Origin: CAZSXU01 sp964610505
GTDB taxonomy: Bacteria; Arandabacterota; Arandabacteria; JAGLYR01
Direction: 5' to 3'
Assembly (NCBI GenBank): GCA_964610505.1
Contig: CAZSXU010000003.1
Location: 100,314 to 164,313 of the forward strand
DNA: 64,000 nt
Part shown: piece after piece, positions 25,512-34,500 of the stretch
How positions within the stretch are numbered: position 1 is the first letter of the stretch
How the letters are laid out: each line of letters starts with the position of its first letter
Notes under the pieces: generated by a model
The model's input: only the letters and a program-made list of their open reading frames with translations
What the model was told of the DNA's origin: nothing
The model's database searches: none
Made by a program: the position numbers and the translations under genes

Positions 25512-26807
25512 ATGCATTGCAGGCCGAGCACGCGGGTAGGCATCGCAATTCTATGGGTGTTCGTGCTCTCTACGGCGGCCGCAGCCGCCGGACCGATTCG
25601 CGTCATTCGAATGGCAGATGTCATTTCTCCCGTGACGAGCGACTATCTGATGCAGCAGATCGAGGCGGCCGAGGCTTCGGACGCGTCCTGCCTGGTGATC
25701 GAGCTCGATACGCCCGGCGGCCTCGAGACAGCAATGCGCGATATGGTTAAAGAGATACTCAATGCGCGGCTGCCCGTGGTCGTTTACGTGGCGCCGTCGG
25801 GCGCGCGGGCCGCCTCGGCGGGAGTGTTCATCACCATGGCCGCCCACGTGGCCGCCATGGCCCCGGGCACCAACATCGGCGCCGCACATCCGGTGAACGT
25901 CGGAGGCGGAGAGGTCGATGAGGAAATGGCGAAGAAACTGGTGAACGATTCGGTGGCCTTCGCCAAAACGGTTGCGGCTCAGCGCGGCAGGAACGTCGAC
26001 TGGGCGGAGCAGGCGGTTCGGGAATCGGTGTCGGCGACGGAAACCGAGGCGCTGGATTTGAATGTCGTCGATCTGGTGTGCGCCAGCTTCGAAGCCCTAA
26101 GAGACTCGCTCGACGGCCGCCTCGTGGTCGTGAAGGGCGACACCGTTGCCGTGGAGACCCAGGGCGCGGACGTCGTTCGCGTGGAGATGGGCCTGCGGCA
26201 CCGGCTGCTATCGCTCCTGGCAAATCCCAACGTCGCGTACATCCTACTCATGCTGGGTTTCTACGGCCTGTTTTTTGAACTCTCCAACCCGGGAGCCATT
26301 CTTCCCGGTGTGGCTGGGGGAATCGCCATCATTCTCGCCTTCTTCGCTTTCCAGATGCTGCCGATCAACTACGCGGGCCTTCTGCTCATTCTCTTTGCGT
26401 TGGTGCTGTTCATCGCGGAGGTCAAGGTGACGAGCTACGGACTCTTAACCGTGGGGGGAGTGGTGGCGATGACTCTGGGGTCGATCATGTTGTTCGAATC
26501 ACCCATGCCTTTTCTGAGGGTCTCGTGGCGCGTCATCCTTCCGGTAGTGCTGGCGTCGTCCGCCTTTTTCCTCCTAGCGGTCACGATGGCGGTTCGAGCG
26601 CATCGGCGGAAAGCGACGACCGGAATCGAGGGGATGATCGGAGAGAGGGGAGTGGCCGCGACGGACATCGACCCCGAGGGGCAGGCCCGCGTTCGGGGCG
26701 AAACGTGGATGGTCTGGAGCGAGGCGCCCATTGGAAAGGGTGAAAGCATCGAGGTCGTGGAACTGGATCGAATGCGGGCCAAGGTCCGCCGCTTGAGAGA
26801 ACGCTAG
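25512..26807 (+). CDS. NfeD family membrane serine protease (ClpP-class)
   Basis: 431 residues from ATG 25512 (GGAGG upstream). Signal peptide (~1-25), then a ClpP/crotonase-fold protease domain: the likely nucleophile is S102 in ARAASAGVFI and the dyad Lys is K141 or K142 (EEMAKKLVND), as in archaeal PH1510-type NfeD. A block of four to five membrane helices follows (~245-365), then a C-terminal OB-fold (GERGVAATDIDPEGQARV). NfeD proteases work with SPFH proteins, and the next gene is one, so it probably degrades or remodels membrane proteins at SPFH-defined sites. Confidence 0.92.
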   Translation: MHCRPSTRVGIAILWVFVLSTAAAAAGPIRVIRMADVISPVTSDYLMQQIEAAEASDASCLVIELDTPGGLETAMRDMVKEILNARLPVVVYVAPSGARAASAGVFITMAAHVAAMAPGTNIGAAHPVNVGGGEVDEEMAKKLVNDSVAFAKTVAAQRGRNVDWAEQAVRESVSATETEALDLNVVDLVCASFEALRDSLDGRLVVVKGDTVAVETQGADVVRVEMGLRHRLLSLLANPNVAYILLMLGFYGLFFELSNPGAILPGVAGGIAIILAFFAFQMLPINYAGLLLILFALVLFIAEVKVTSYGLLTVGGVVAMTLGSIMLFESPMPFLRVSWRVILPVVLASSAFFLLAVTMAVRAHRRKATTGIEGMIGERGVAATDIDPEGQARVRGETWMVWSEAPIGKGESIEVVELDRMRAKVRRLRER

Positions 26808-26841
26808 ACGAACCCGATCACGCCCAACCCGGAGGATTCCC

Positions 26842-27615
26842 ATGACGTTCCTCATTGCGCTAGCGGTGATCATTCTGTTCATCCTGCTCAATGCGATTCG
26901 AATTCTCAAGGAGTACGAGCGCGGCGTCATCTTTCGCCTCGGCCGATTGGTCGGCCAGAAAGGACCGGGGCTGATCCTGCTCATTCCCCTGGTAGACCGG
27001 ATGGTGAAGGTGGGGCTTCGAACGATCGTGCTGGACGTGGCGCCGCAGGACGTGATCACACGGGACAACGTGTCCGTGAAGGTCAACGCCGTGGTGTACT
27101 TCCGGGTCATGGACGCCTCCAGGGCGATCGTCGAGGTGGAGGACTACATGTTCGCGACGTCGCAGCTGTCCCAGACGACTCTCCGAAGCGTCCTGGGGCA
27201 AGTGGAGCTGGACGAGCTCCTGGCCGAACGGGAGAAGATCAACGCCCGGCTCCAATCGATTCTGGACGAGCATACGGACCCCTGGGGCATCAAGGTCTCC
27301 AACGTAGAGATCAAACACGTCGATCTCCCGCAGGAGATGCAACGGGCGATGGCGCGGCAGGCCGAGGCGGAGCGCGAGCGCCGAGGCAAGGTGATTTCGG
27401 CGGAGGGCGAGTACCAGGCGGCTCGGCGGCTGACGGACGCGGCCGAGATCATCTCGGATCATCCGTCGGCGCTGCAGCTGAGGTTCCTCCAGACGCTTGT
27501 GGAAGTGGCCGCGGAGAACAACTCGACCGTGGTGTTCCCGGTCCCGGTCGATCTGCTAACCCCGTTCATGCAGAAAGCGGAGCAGGAGAAGAGGAAACTG
27601 GACCAGGGGAACTAG
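26842..27615 (+). CDS. SPFH/stomatin-family membrane protein
   Basis: 257 residues. N-terminal membrane anchor (FLIALAVIILFILLNAI), then the band-7 domain (EYERGVIFRLGRL, KGPGLILLIPLVDRM, DVITRDNVSVKVNAVVYF) and a helical region (QAEAERERRGKVISAEGEYQ) that oligomerises. It is the stomatin/YbbK class, usual partner of NfeD, whose gene ends 34 bases upstream. It should form ring assemblies in the inner membrane. No signal for separate regulation is seen. Confidence 0.93.
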   Translation: MTFLIALAVIILFILLNAIRILKEYERGVIFRLGRLVGQKGPGLILLIPLVDRMVKVGLRTIVLDVAPQDVITRDNVSVKVNAVVYFRVMDASRAIVEVEDYMFATSQLSQTTLRSVLGQVELDELLAEREKINARLQSILDEHTDPWGIKVSNVEIKHVDLPQEMQRAMARQAEAERERRGKVISAEGEYQAARRLTDAAEIISDHPSALQLRFLQTLVEVAAENNSTVVFPVPVDLLTPFMQKAEQEKRKLDQGN

Positions 27616-27859
27616 CGATCCGGGGACAACTACAGAAGGCCGGAGGCCGGCAGGCGGAACACGCGGCCCTCGGTCCGGCTGCGGGAAGCGTTCGCCCGGA
27701 CGACGACGGGCGAGAGGGTTTCCAACGCCGTGGGTTGCCAGCGTCTTCGCTGATTCGAATCCGCCGTTCTCGCCGGGGAGGCACGACACCGAATGCTCCC
27801 CACAGTGCCGGGCGCGCGCCCGAAACACGACAGGCCAGCAGATTAAGGATTCAAATCAC

Positions 27860-28978
27860 ATGATTCGCTTTTCCAAAATCCCCAGACGGAAACCCGCGAC
27901 GGCAAAGGAGGTCGCCGAGCTGAGAAAGCGGGTCAAGTCGGATCCGAAGAACGTGGAGGCGTTTCTGGCCCTTGCCGAGGCGTGCGAGAGGGAGAACCTG
28001 TTGGACGAAGCCCGCTCGGCGTTGGAAGAGGCCCTCAAGATCGATCCGGATCGGGAGGATCTTTCCATTGAGTGCGGCCGATTGAACGTACTCTGCAACC
28101 AGCTGGGAAGAGCGATGACGTGCCTGCTCGGCGCGCTGGAGAAAAACCCCCGTCTGGTGGAAGCTCGGTACCGTCTTGGGGAGGTGCTGGAGTTGGAGGG
28201 GGAGCCCGGTCGCGCGCTGGAAGAGTACCGCAAGGCGGCGGCCCTGGATCCGGAGAACGGTGAGGCGCATTACCGGCTGGGGGTGAGCTATCTCAACAGC
28301 GGGCGTTTCGACGAGGCGATCACGGAGTTCGAGCGCTGTGTCGAGCTGGACCCCGTGAATGCGAAGGCCCACAACAACCTCGGCTTCGCCTACGACAAGA
28401 AAGGACTGTACGACAGGGCGATCGTGGAATTCCGAAAGGCCATCGACATCGACCCAGGATCGGCGGAGTGGTACTGCAACCTGGGAGCCGTGTACGGCGA
28501 TGCGGGAATGCGCAAGGAGGCCATCGAGGAATTCCGGAGAGCCATCGACGCGGATCCCTCGAGCGCCGAAGCGCATTTCAATCTGGGAATGGCCTACGCG
28601 GAGCAGGGGGACGCGGAGGATTCGATTCATGAATTCCGAGAGGCCATCGATCTGGATCCCAAGAACGTGCAGGCGCGGTACCGTCTGGCGCTGGCCTTCG
28701 TCAAACGGGGACAATACGACAAGGCGGTTCGCGAACTTGACCAGGTGTTGGAGATCAAACCCAACGACGCCAAGGCTCACTACTACCTCGGAATCGCGTA
28801 CAACAAGAAAGACGCCGTCGACGAGGCGATCAGCGAGCTGCAGAAGGCCATCGCCATCGATCCCACCGACGGGCGGAGCTACTACTTCCTCGGTGTGGCG
28901 TATGACAAGAAAGGCCTGGCCCGGCAGGCCAAGGAGGCCTACCGGAAGAGCGAGAAACTCTTCGGGAATTCTCCATGA
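27860..28978 (+). CDS. TPR-repeat protein
   Basis: 372 residues built almost wholly of about nine to ten canonical 34-residue TPR units (for example GEAHYRLGVSYLNSGRFDEA, AKAHNNLGFAYDKKGLYDRA). There is no signal peptide or membrane helix, so it is probably a cytoplasmic scaffold. Repeats in the middle (residues ~130-340) are near-consensus and similar to each other. It overlaps the ubiA-like gene by ATGA, which suggests co-translation, but TPR proteins are too general to name a partner. The 244-bp gap before it shows no clear element. Confidence 0.85.
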   Translation: MIRFSKIPRRKPATAKEVAELRKRVKSDPKNVEAFLALAEACERENLLDEARSALEEALKIDPDREDLSIECGRLNVLCNQLGRAMTCLLGALEKNPRLVEARYRLGEVLELEGEPGRALEEYRKAAALDPENGEAHYRLGVSYLNSGRFDEAITEFERCVELDPVNAKAHNNLGFAYDKKGLYDRAIVEFRKAIDIDPGSAEWYCNLGAVYGDAGMRKEAIEEFRRAIDADPSSAEAHFNLGMAYAEQGDAEDSIHEFREAIDLDPKNVQARYRLALAFVKRGQYDKAVRELDQVLEIKPNDAKAHYYLGIAYNKKDAVDEAISELQKAIAIDPTDGRSYYFLGVAYDKKGLARQAKEAYRKSEKLFGNSP

Positions 28979-29823
28979 ACCTTCGCCGTCGATTCCGGGC
29001 CTACCTTCGCCTGGCCCGTCCCGGCAACCTTGTGATTGCGGCCGTGTCCATCGCCGCCGGCGCGGCCGTCAGTGCGCCCGTCTCGCTCGGGACCACGCTC
29101 TGGGTGATCCTTGGCGGAGTCCTGGTGGCGGCCGGAGGAAACGCCGTCAACGATTACTGTGATCGGGACACCGATCGACAGGTTAAACCTCACCGGCCCC
29201 TTCCGGCCGGCGACCTGTCGGCGCAAGGTGCGGCCCGATTTTCCGGCTCCCTGCTCGTCGCCGGCTGGGTCCTGAGCCTCCGAGGCGGATGGGGGACCTT
29301 CGGGCTGGTCTCGGCGTGGGTCGTGTTATTGGTTGCGTACAGCCGGTGGCTCAAGGGCGCCGGCCTGCCCGGCAATCTCGTGGTGAGCGCCGTAGTGGCG
29401 TCCGCCTTTCTGCTGGGTGGTCTGTGCGGTGCGAATCCCCTCCACAGCCTGATCCCGGCCGGGTTTGCGTTCTTGTTTCATCTGGGCCGGGAAATCATCA
29501 AAGACGTTGAGGACATCGCGGGCGATTCCTCTGCGGGCGTCGGCACGTTCGCCGTACGCAGGGGAGGCGAAGCCGCGCTTCGGCTTGCGGCAGTTGTGCT
29601 GTCGATCTTGATTGCGACCACCCTGCTCCCGTATCTGACGGGAACCTACAACAGGATCTACCTCGGTGCCGTCATCCTGGGTGTGGATGTGCCGATGGTC
29701 TACGTGATTCGGACTCTTCTCGACAAGCCTTCCAGGCGTCGGCTGGGAATGGTCAGCGGGCTTCTCAAGGCGGACATGGTCGTCGGCATCGCATGTATTC
29801 TGGTGGGGAGTGGGGTGGTGTAG
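28975..29823 (+). CDS. UbiA-family prenyltransferase
   Basis: 282 residues, polytopic (about eight to nine helices). The two Asp-rich motifs are present: N59-D-x-x-D63-x-x-x-D67 (NDYCDRDTD) binding prenyl diphosphate through Mg2+, and KDVEDIAGD. RPGNLVIAAVS and VKPHRPLPAGDLS are family blocks. The best guess is the geranylgeranylglycerol-phosphate or quinone/chlorophyll-type branch; the acceptor cannot be decided from sequence, and the TPR neighbour gives no clue. Confidence 0.85.
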   Translation: MNLRRRFRAYLRLARPGNLVIAAVSIAAGAAVSAPVSLGTTLWVILGGVLVAAGGNAVNDYCDRDTDRQVKPHRPLPAGDLSAQGAARFSGSLLVAGWVLSLRGGWGTFGLVSAWVVLLVAYSRWLKGAGLPGNLVVSAVVASAFLLGGLCGANPLHSLIPAGFAFLFHLGREIIKDVEDIAGDSSAGVGTFAVRRGGEAALRLAAVVLSILIATTLLPYLTGTYNRIYLGAVILGVDVPMVYVIRTLLDKPSRRRLGMVSGLLKADMVVGIACILVGSGVV

Positions 29824-29825
29824 AT

Positions 29826-29871
29826 GCGAATGGGCGAATGTTCAAACCCTGGGCCACGGATTTCGCAGATG
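29826..29871. repeat. Dispersed intergenic repeat (octamer and nonamer motifs, reverse orientation)
   Basis: GCGAATGGGCGAATG at 29827 recurs at 48340, and CCACGGATTTCGCAGATG (29854-29871) is the reverse complement of the ATCTGYGAAATCYGTGG motif seen at 35417, 44988 and 48377. Confidence 0.65.
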
Positions 29872-29881
29872 AGGGAATCAC

Positions 29882-29906
29882 GGCCGGTGGCGTCCCACCA
29901 CCGGCC
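29882..29906 (+). terminator. Hairpin downstream of the UbiA-family gene
   Basis: Perfect 9-bp inverted repeat GGCCGGTGG/CCACCGGCC around a 7-base loop, 58 bases after the stop; no T-run. Could end the transcript or protect its 3' end. Confidence 0.5.
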
Positions 29907-30043
29907 CCCTTCGGCAGGGTATCCTGGGCGGGAAAATGGTCTTGGGGGCAGTCGAAACGAAGTATTCGGAAGTGTACGAACGTGACGGAGGAGATCAGTG
30001 TCTCGGCGTCTGGTGTCTGGACACGAGACGTCGGCGAATCCCC

Positions 30044-30066
30044 GTCTGCGTAATCTGCGGATGAAA
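30044..30066. repeat. Nonamer repeat copy just upstream of uppP
   Basis: GTCTGCGTAATCTGCGG repeats with 9-base period and is a transition-rich relative of ATCTGTGAAATCTGTGG. It ends 8 bases before the uppP GTG. Confidence 0.6.
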
Positions 30067-30074
30067 GGGTTCAA

Positions 30075-30902
30075 GTGTCCTATCTCGACGCGATCATTCT
30101 CGGCATCATTCAAGGTCTCACGGAGTTTCTTCCCGTCTCGAGCTCGGGCCACCTGGTGCTGGGTAAGGCGATGTTCGGCGTCGAGACCTCGGGTGCAAGC
30201 CTGGAGATCCTCGTTCATCTGGCGACCGTATGCTCGGTCCTCACGATGCTGACGGGGACGCTCAAGGAACAGGTCTTTCCGGGGATCCGGCTTCTGTTCC
30301 AGGCGCTGGGGCGGCGGATCGCCTGGAGGGCGGCCTGGGAGCAGCTGTCCTTCCGTCTCGTGATTCTCATCATCTGGGGTACCGTTCCCGGCGCTCTGGC
30401 GGGATTGCTGCTGGAAGAGCACCTTGATCGCATTTTCTCGGATCCTAGGATGACGCTGTTCTCGCTTCTCGTCACGGGGGGCATCCTCCAGGCGTCGCGC
30501 TATAGGCCGAAACGGGATGGACGCCTGGGATTCGGATCAGGGACGCTGATCGGCATAGCCCAAGCCTGCGCCGTGTTTCCGGGGATCTCTCGGTCGGGCA
30601 TGACGATCACGACGGGACTCGTAAGGGGTCTCAGCCCGACACTGGCTGCGGAGTTCTCGTTCCTGCTTCTGATACCCGTCGTGCTCGGTGCCGGACTCGT
30701 GGGACTCCTCAGACCCACGGAAACGGGCATGGGGGATCTCCCTCTCGGCGCCGGAATTGCCGGTTTCCTGGCCGCGTACCTGACCGGCTGCATGGCGATC
30801 TGGATCTTGCTAAACCACATTAGAAAAGGTGCGTTACATCGTTATGGTTATTACTGTTGGGCCGTTAGCATCCTGGGCCTCGCTGCCCTGTATCTGCGGT
30901 AA
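30075..30902 (+). CDS. uppP: Undecaprenyl-diphosphatase UppP (BacA)
   Basis: 275 residues from GTG 30075. Polytopic inner-membrane enzyme that removes a phosphate from undecaprenyl diphosphate, regenerating the lipid carrier used by MraY and MurG encoded upstream. The active-site motifs are QGLTEFLPVSSSGHLVL (near residues 13-30) and PGISRSGMTI; both are complete, including the Glu, Ser-rich and Arg residues of the family. Loss of uppP also sensitises bacteria to bacitracin, hence the alternative name bacA. Confidence 0.96.
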   Translation: MSYLDAIILGIIQGLTEFLPVSSSGHLVLGKAMFGVETSGASLEILVHLATVCSVLTMLTGTLKEQVFPGIRLLFQALGRRIAWRAAWEQLSFRLVILIIWGTVPGALAGLLLEEHLDRIFSDPRMTLFSLLVTGGILQASRYRPKRDGRLGFGSGTLIGIAQACAVFPGISRSGMTITTGLVRGLSPTLAAEFSFLLLIPVVLGAGLVGLLRPTETGMGDLPLGAGIAGFLAAYLTGCMAIWILLNHIRKGALHRYGYYCWAVSILGLAALYLR

Positions 30903-30905
30903 CCC

Positions 30906-30940
30906 GATTTCCTATTTCCCACTTCCCATTTCCTATTCCC
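30906..30940. repeat. Heptad-phased pyrimidine tract
   Basis: CCTATTT, CCCACTT, CCCATTT and CCTATTC follow one another in strict 7-base steps, three bases after the uppP stop. Same class as the tracts at 41311 and 44948 (opposite orientation). Confidence 0.8.
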
Positions 30941-30962
30941 TGGGGAAGAGGTGGGGAGGCAA

Positions 30963-31433
30963 ATGACCGATTCCTCAACTGACGCACCCAACAACCTCAT
31001 CTACCTCGCCGGCTCGATCTCGGCCGGTAGGCAATCCGCGTCCGATCTTCGCCGGATCGGAGACGCCATTGAGGCCGCAGGCTTCGAGGTTCTCTCCAAG
31101 CCGGTCCTCGATCCCGGCGACGATCTCGATCGGGTGATTCAAGACAGGGAAAAAGCGCGGGTCATCTTTCGGCGCGACGTCGACTGGATCGCCCGGTCCG
31201 CCGCCTTGATTGCAGAGGTCTCGGTCCCGTCCTTCGGCGTCGGCTACGAAATCTGCGAAGCCGTGCACTGCGCCAAACCCATCCTCTGCCTCCGCCACGA
31301 AAGCTGCCGGGATCAGATGCTCTCTGCTCTGATCTTCGGCAACACCTCGCCGCACGTCCGGGTCAAGTTCTATGATGAGGACAGCGTACGCGACATCGTA
31401 CTTGGCTTTCTCGAGAAGATGTCGAGAGAGTAG
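30963..31433 (+). CDS. DNPH1/nucleoside 2-deoxyribosyltransferase-like protein
   Basis: 156 residues from ATG 30963 (GGGGAGG close upstream; GTG 30951 is an alternative). The fold signature matches 2'-deoxynucleoside 5'-phosphate N-hydrolase 1 (DNPH1/Rcl) and deoxyribosyltransferases: IYLAGSISAGRQ near the N-terminus, a DVDWIARSAALIAEVSVPS block and FGVGYEICEA, where E97 corresponds to the catalytic nucleophile. It probably cleaves the N-glycosidic bond of (damaged) deoxynucleotides or is a sanitising hydrolase. It is about the length of DNPH1. It stands as a single gene with its own gap on each side. Confidence 0.8.
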   Translation: MTDSSTDAPNNLIYLAGSISAGRQSASDLRRIGDAIEAAGFEVLSKPVLDPGDDLDRVIQDREKARVIFRRDVDWIARSAALIAEVSVPSFGVGYEICEAVHCAKPILCLRHESCRDQMLSALIFGNTSPHVRVKFYDEDSVRDIVLGFLEKMSRE

Positions 31434-31467
31434 GCGCGGCGGCGCTGTCGCGGCGCGGGCAATTGCA

Positions 31468-31497
31468 TTGACGCGCCGTCCAAGGGAGTGGTATCCT
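31468..31497 (+). promoter_or_regulatory. Probable promoter for the large TPR gene
   Basis: TTGACG (31468-31473), 18-bp spacer, TATCCT (31492-31497). Same TTGACG and spacer length as the protease promoter at 1691. Confidence 0.55.
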
Positions 31498-31571
31498 ACA
31501 ACATTGCCTTGGGATTGAGCTCTGAGACGCAATCCGGCTTTGGGAACCCTCTGGATGCTTGGAGGTGAGGG

Positions 31572-34500
31572 GTGAAACACTCGGCTGTTTCCGTGGGACT
31601 CGCGTTTGCATGTATTGGAGTCCTCCTGGGTCTTTCCTTGCCGGCGCCGGGATGCGCGCAGACGATTGACGCTTCCGACCCCTTCCGTTTCGCCCTGCAG
31701 CTCTACAACGACAAGATGTACCTGCCCGCGGCAGAGGAATTCCTCTCCCTTGCGCAATCGAGTTCCAATCGCGCCCGGGCCGATGAAGCGCGGCTCTGGG
31801 CGGCGCGCAGTACCTATGGTGCGGGGCGGTATGAACGGACGGTCTCGATCCTGGAGCCCCTCCTGTCCCCGACCGTCGAGAAGTCCAAGGCCTGTGCGGC
31901 GATGTTGCTGTCGGGGAAGGCGCTGGAGGCGATGGGAAACATGCGCGGAGCGCTGAATGCGTATGCGACTCTGGTGGGCCGGTATCCCGACTGTCCGCAG
32001 CACTCGGAAGCCGCTCTTCGTTCGGGTCTCATCACGCTCGATTCCGGGCAGCCGAGGAGGGGGCTCGGTTTCTTCTCGAAGGTGGGAGACGAGAGTCCGG
32101 ATTCCCTGAGGGTGGCCGCACGTCTGGGGCGCGCGCGAGCGTTGACGATTCTGGGCGAAGACGAGCAGGCCGCGGCCGTGCTGGATGACATCGGCAAGTC
32201 TTCGCGCTGGGCCAATGCTTGTGAGGTGCGCCTGGAGGCCGGCCGCATCTACGGCGCACTGGGCCGGCTCAACGATGCGGCCACGGCATACGGAAGGGCG
32301 GCCGTCCACTGTGCGGATTCGCTGCTCCAGTTCCAAGCGCGGGTGTCGCTGGCGGAGGTCCTGGAGCTCGATGAAGATTGGGAGGGGGCGGGCCGTTCCT
32401 ACGAAAGTGCGGCGGGTCTTGCCGGGGAGAACGGCGGTGCCGACGAGCTTCTTCGAGCGGGAGTGGCATTCGGCAAGGCCGGCCGGTGGGATGACGTCAT
32501 CCGAGTTCTGGGATCGGCGCGATCGTTGATGGGGAAACTCCCGTCGGGATCGCTGCTCATCCTTGCGGATGCGTACCGGCGGAAGGCACAATACTCGAAC
32601 GCCATTCGGATGTTCTCGCTCGTGGAACTCCGAACCGATGACGCATCTCTCCAAGCGCATGCCCGGTGGGAGGTGGGCGAGACCTACGTGACGGCCGAGT
32701 GGTACCGGCTGGCCGCCAATGCGTTCGAGCGGTGCTGGCTGATGCGGCCCGACGACCCGCGTTCTCCGGAAGCGCTCTGGCTGGTGGCCGAGATCCTTGC
32801 CGGCCCGCTGGAAAGAAAGGCGGGCGCCGCCGAGGTATACTCGAGGATTGCATCGGACTATCGCCATGCACCGGAGGCGCCGGAAGCCCTTCTGAAGGCC
32901 GGGGAGGTGTGGCTGGAGCTGGGGCGGGTGCGGGAGGCGCGAGCGGCCTACGAGCGAATTCGAAAGGAGTATCCCACCAGCCCCGCGGCGGAGTCGGCCG
33001 AGGAGGGAATCGGACAGATCGACGTGTATCTCCCGGATGACCCGAAGGCTGCCTTTGCCCGGCTGGAGAGCGATTCCGGGGAGACCGGCGTCTTGGAACC
33101 CTTCCTGACGGCCGATGTAGCGTTCGAGAATCTGAAGGACTACGAACGGGCCGCGAGCCGGTACCGATCTCTGGGCGCGGGGGATCGGGAGAAGGACCCC
33201 GAGGGACGGGCGCTTTTCCGGCTCGGCGAGAGTCTCCGGCGGTCTGCAGAGAATCCCTTCGAAACCGAATCGGATGCCGACAGACGCAGGGCTCGGGAAC
33301 AAGCGGCCGACGTTCTGGCCCGGGTCGTGGCCGAATATCCCGACAGCCGGTGGGCGGGTGAAGCCGAGTGGGTCCTGGGCCGGATGCGTCTGGCATCGTA
33401 CGAGGGTGAGGAAGAGGGCAGGATTCTTCTCGCGGTGGATCTCCTCGAGACGTTCGTGGCTGAGCGTGCCCGGCCAGGCGAACCGGGCGGGCATTCCGGT
33501 GGAGAGCGGACGGTCGAGGTCTTCTTCGATCTGGGCGAAGCGCACCGACGCCTGGCGGAGATGGGAGCCGGCGACCACTTCAGAACGGCCGCGGAGTACT
33601 ACGGCGAGGTGCCGGAGAGCGATCGGGTCTTTGGATCTCTTGCCGGTCTTTGGTCGGCCTACTGCTGGTTGGGCGCGGGGGAATTCATCGAGGCCGGTGC
33701 TCGGTTTGCCCGGCTGGCCGGGGACTACCGCAACCGGCCTCTCCTGCCCGAACTGTTGTACCACCAGGCCGAGTGTCTCTACGGGGCGCAGAAGACCGAA
33801 GAAGCGAACCGGGTGCTCCAACATCTCGTGGAGCAATACCCGGATTCGCCGTGGGGCGTTCGGGCGGCGGTGAGGTTGGGACAGGTCCTTGCCTCTTCCG
33901 AGAACCCGGCCTCGTGGGCCGCCGCGGCGAGATCCTTCGAACAGGCCGCGGGTCGGGCGGCGCCGTCCGTTTTGCAGGAACAGGCCCAACTGGGATGGGG
34001 AGAGGTTCTGGGCAAGATGGGCAGGAAGGACGAAGCCGTCGTTCTGCTCGACCGGCTCGTTTCCGAGGCCAAGGGTCGCCCCATCGCTGACCGCGCCCGG
34101 TTGGCCATGGGCCGGATTCTCCAGCGGGCCGGCGATTTCAAGGGAGCGGAGAACACCTACCGAGCCGTGATCGCTTCGGCTCCGTCCCGGGATCTGGAAT
34201 CCGAAGTCTGGGCGGGTCTCGGGGAGGTTCTGATGGCCATGGGACGAGACGCCGAAGCCGCCGAGGCGTTCGAATCGGCCCACTCCGGCAATCTGTCGGG
34301 GCCACTCCGCCTGGCCGTGCTCAAGAGCCTGGCGCTGGCCCGATACCGATCGGACGGCGGCGCCCGGGGCGACAGTGCGCTCGTGGCCCTGAGAGCGGCA
34401 AACCCTCCGGACACGACCGTGGCGCGCGTGGCGCTGGAGAGAGGCCGGTACCTCGTTCGAGCCGGCAACACCGAGGAGGGACTCCGAATGTTCGCCGCCG

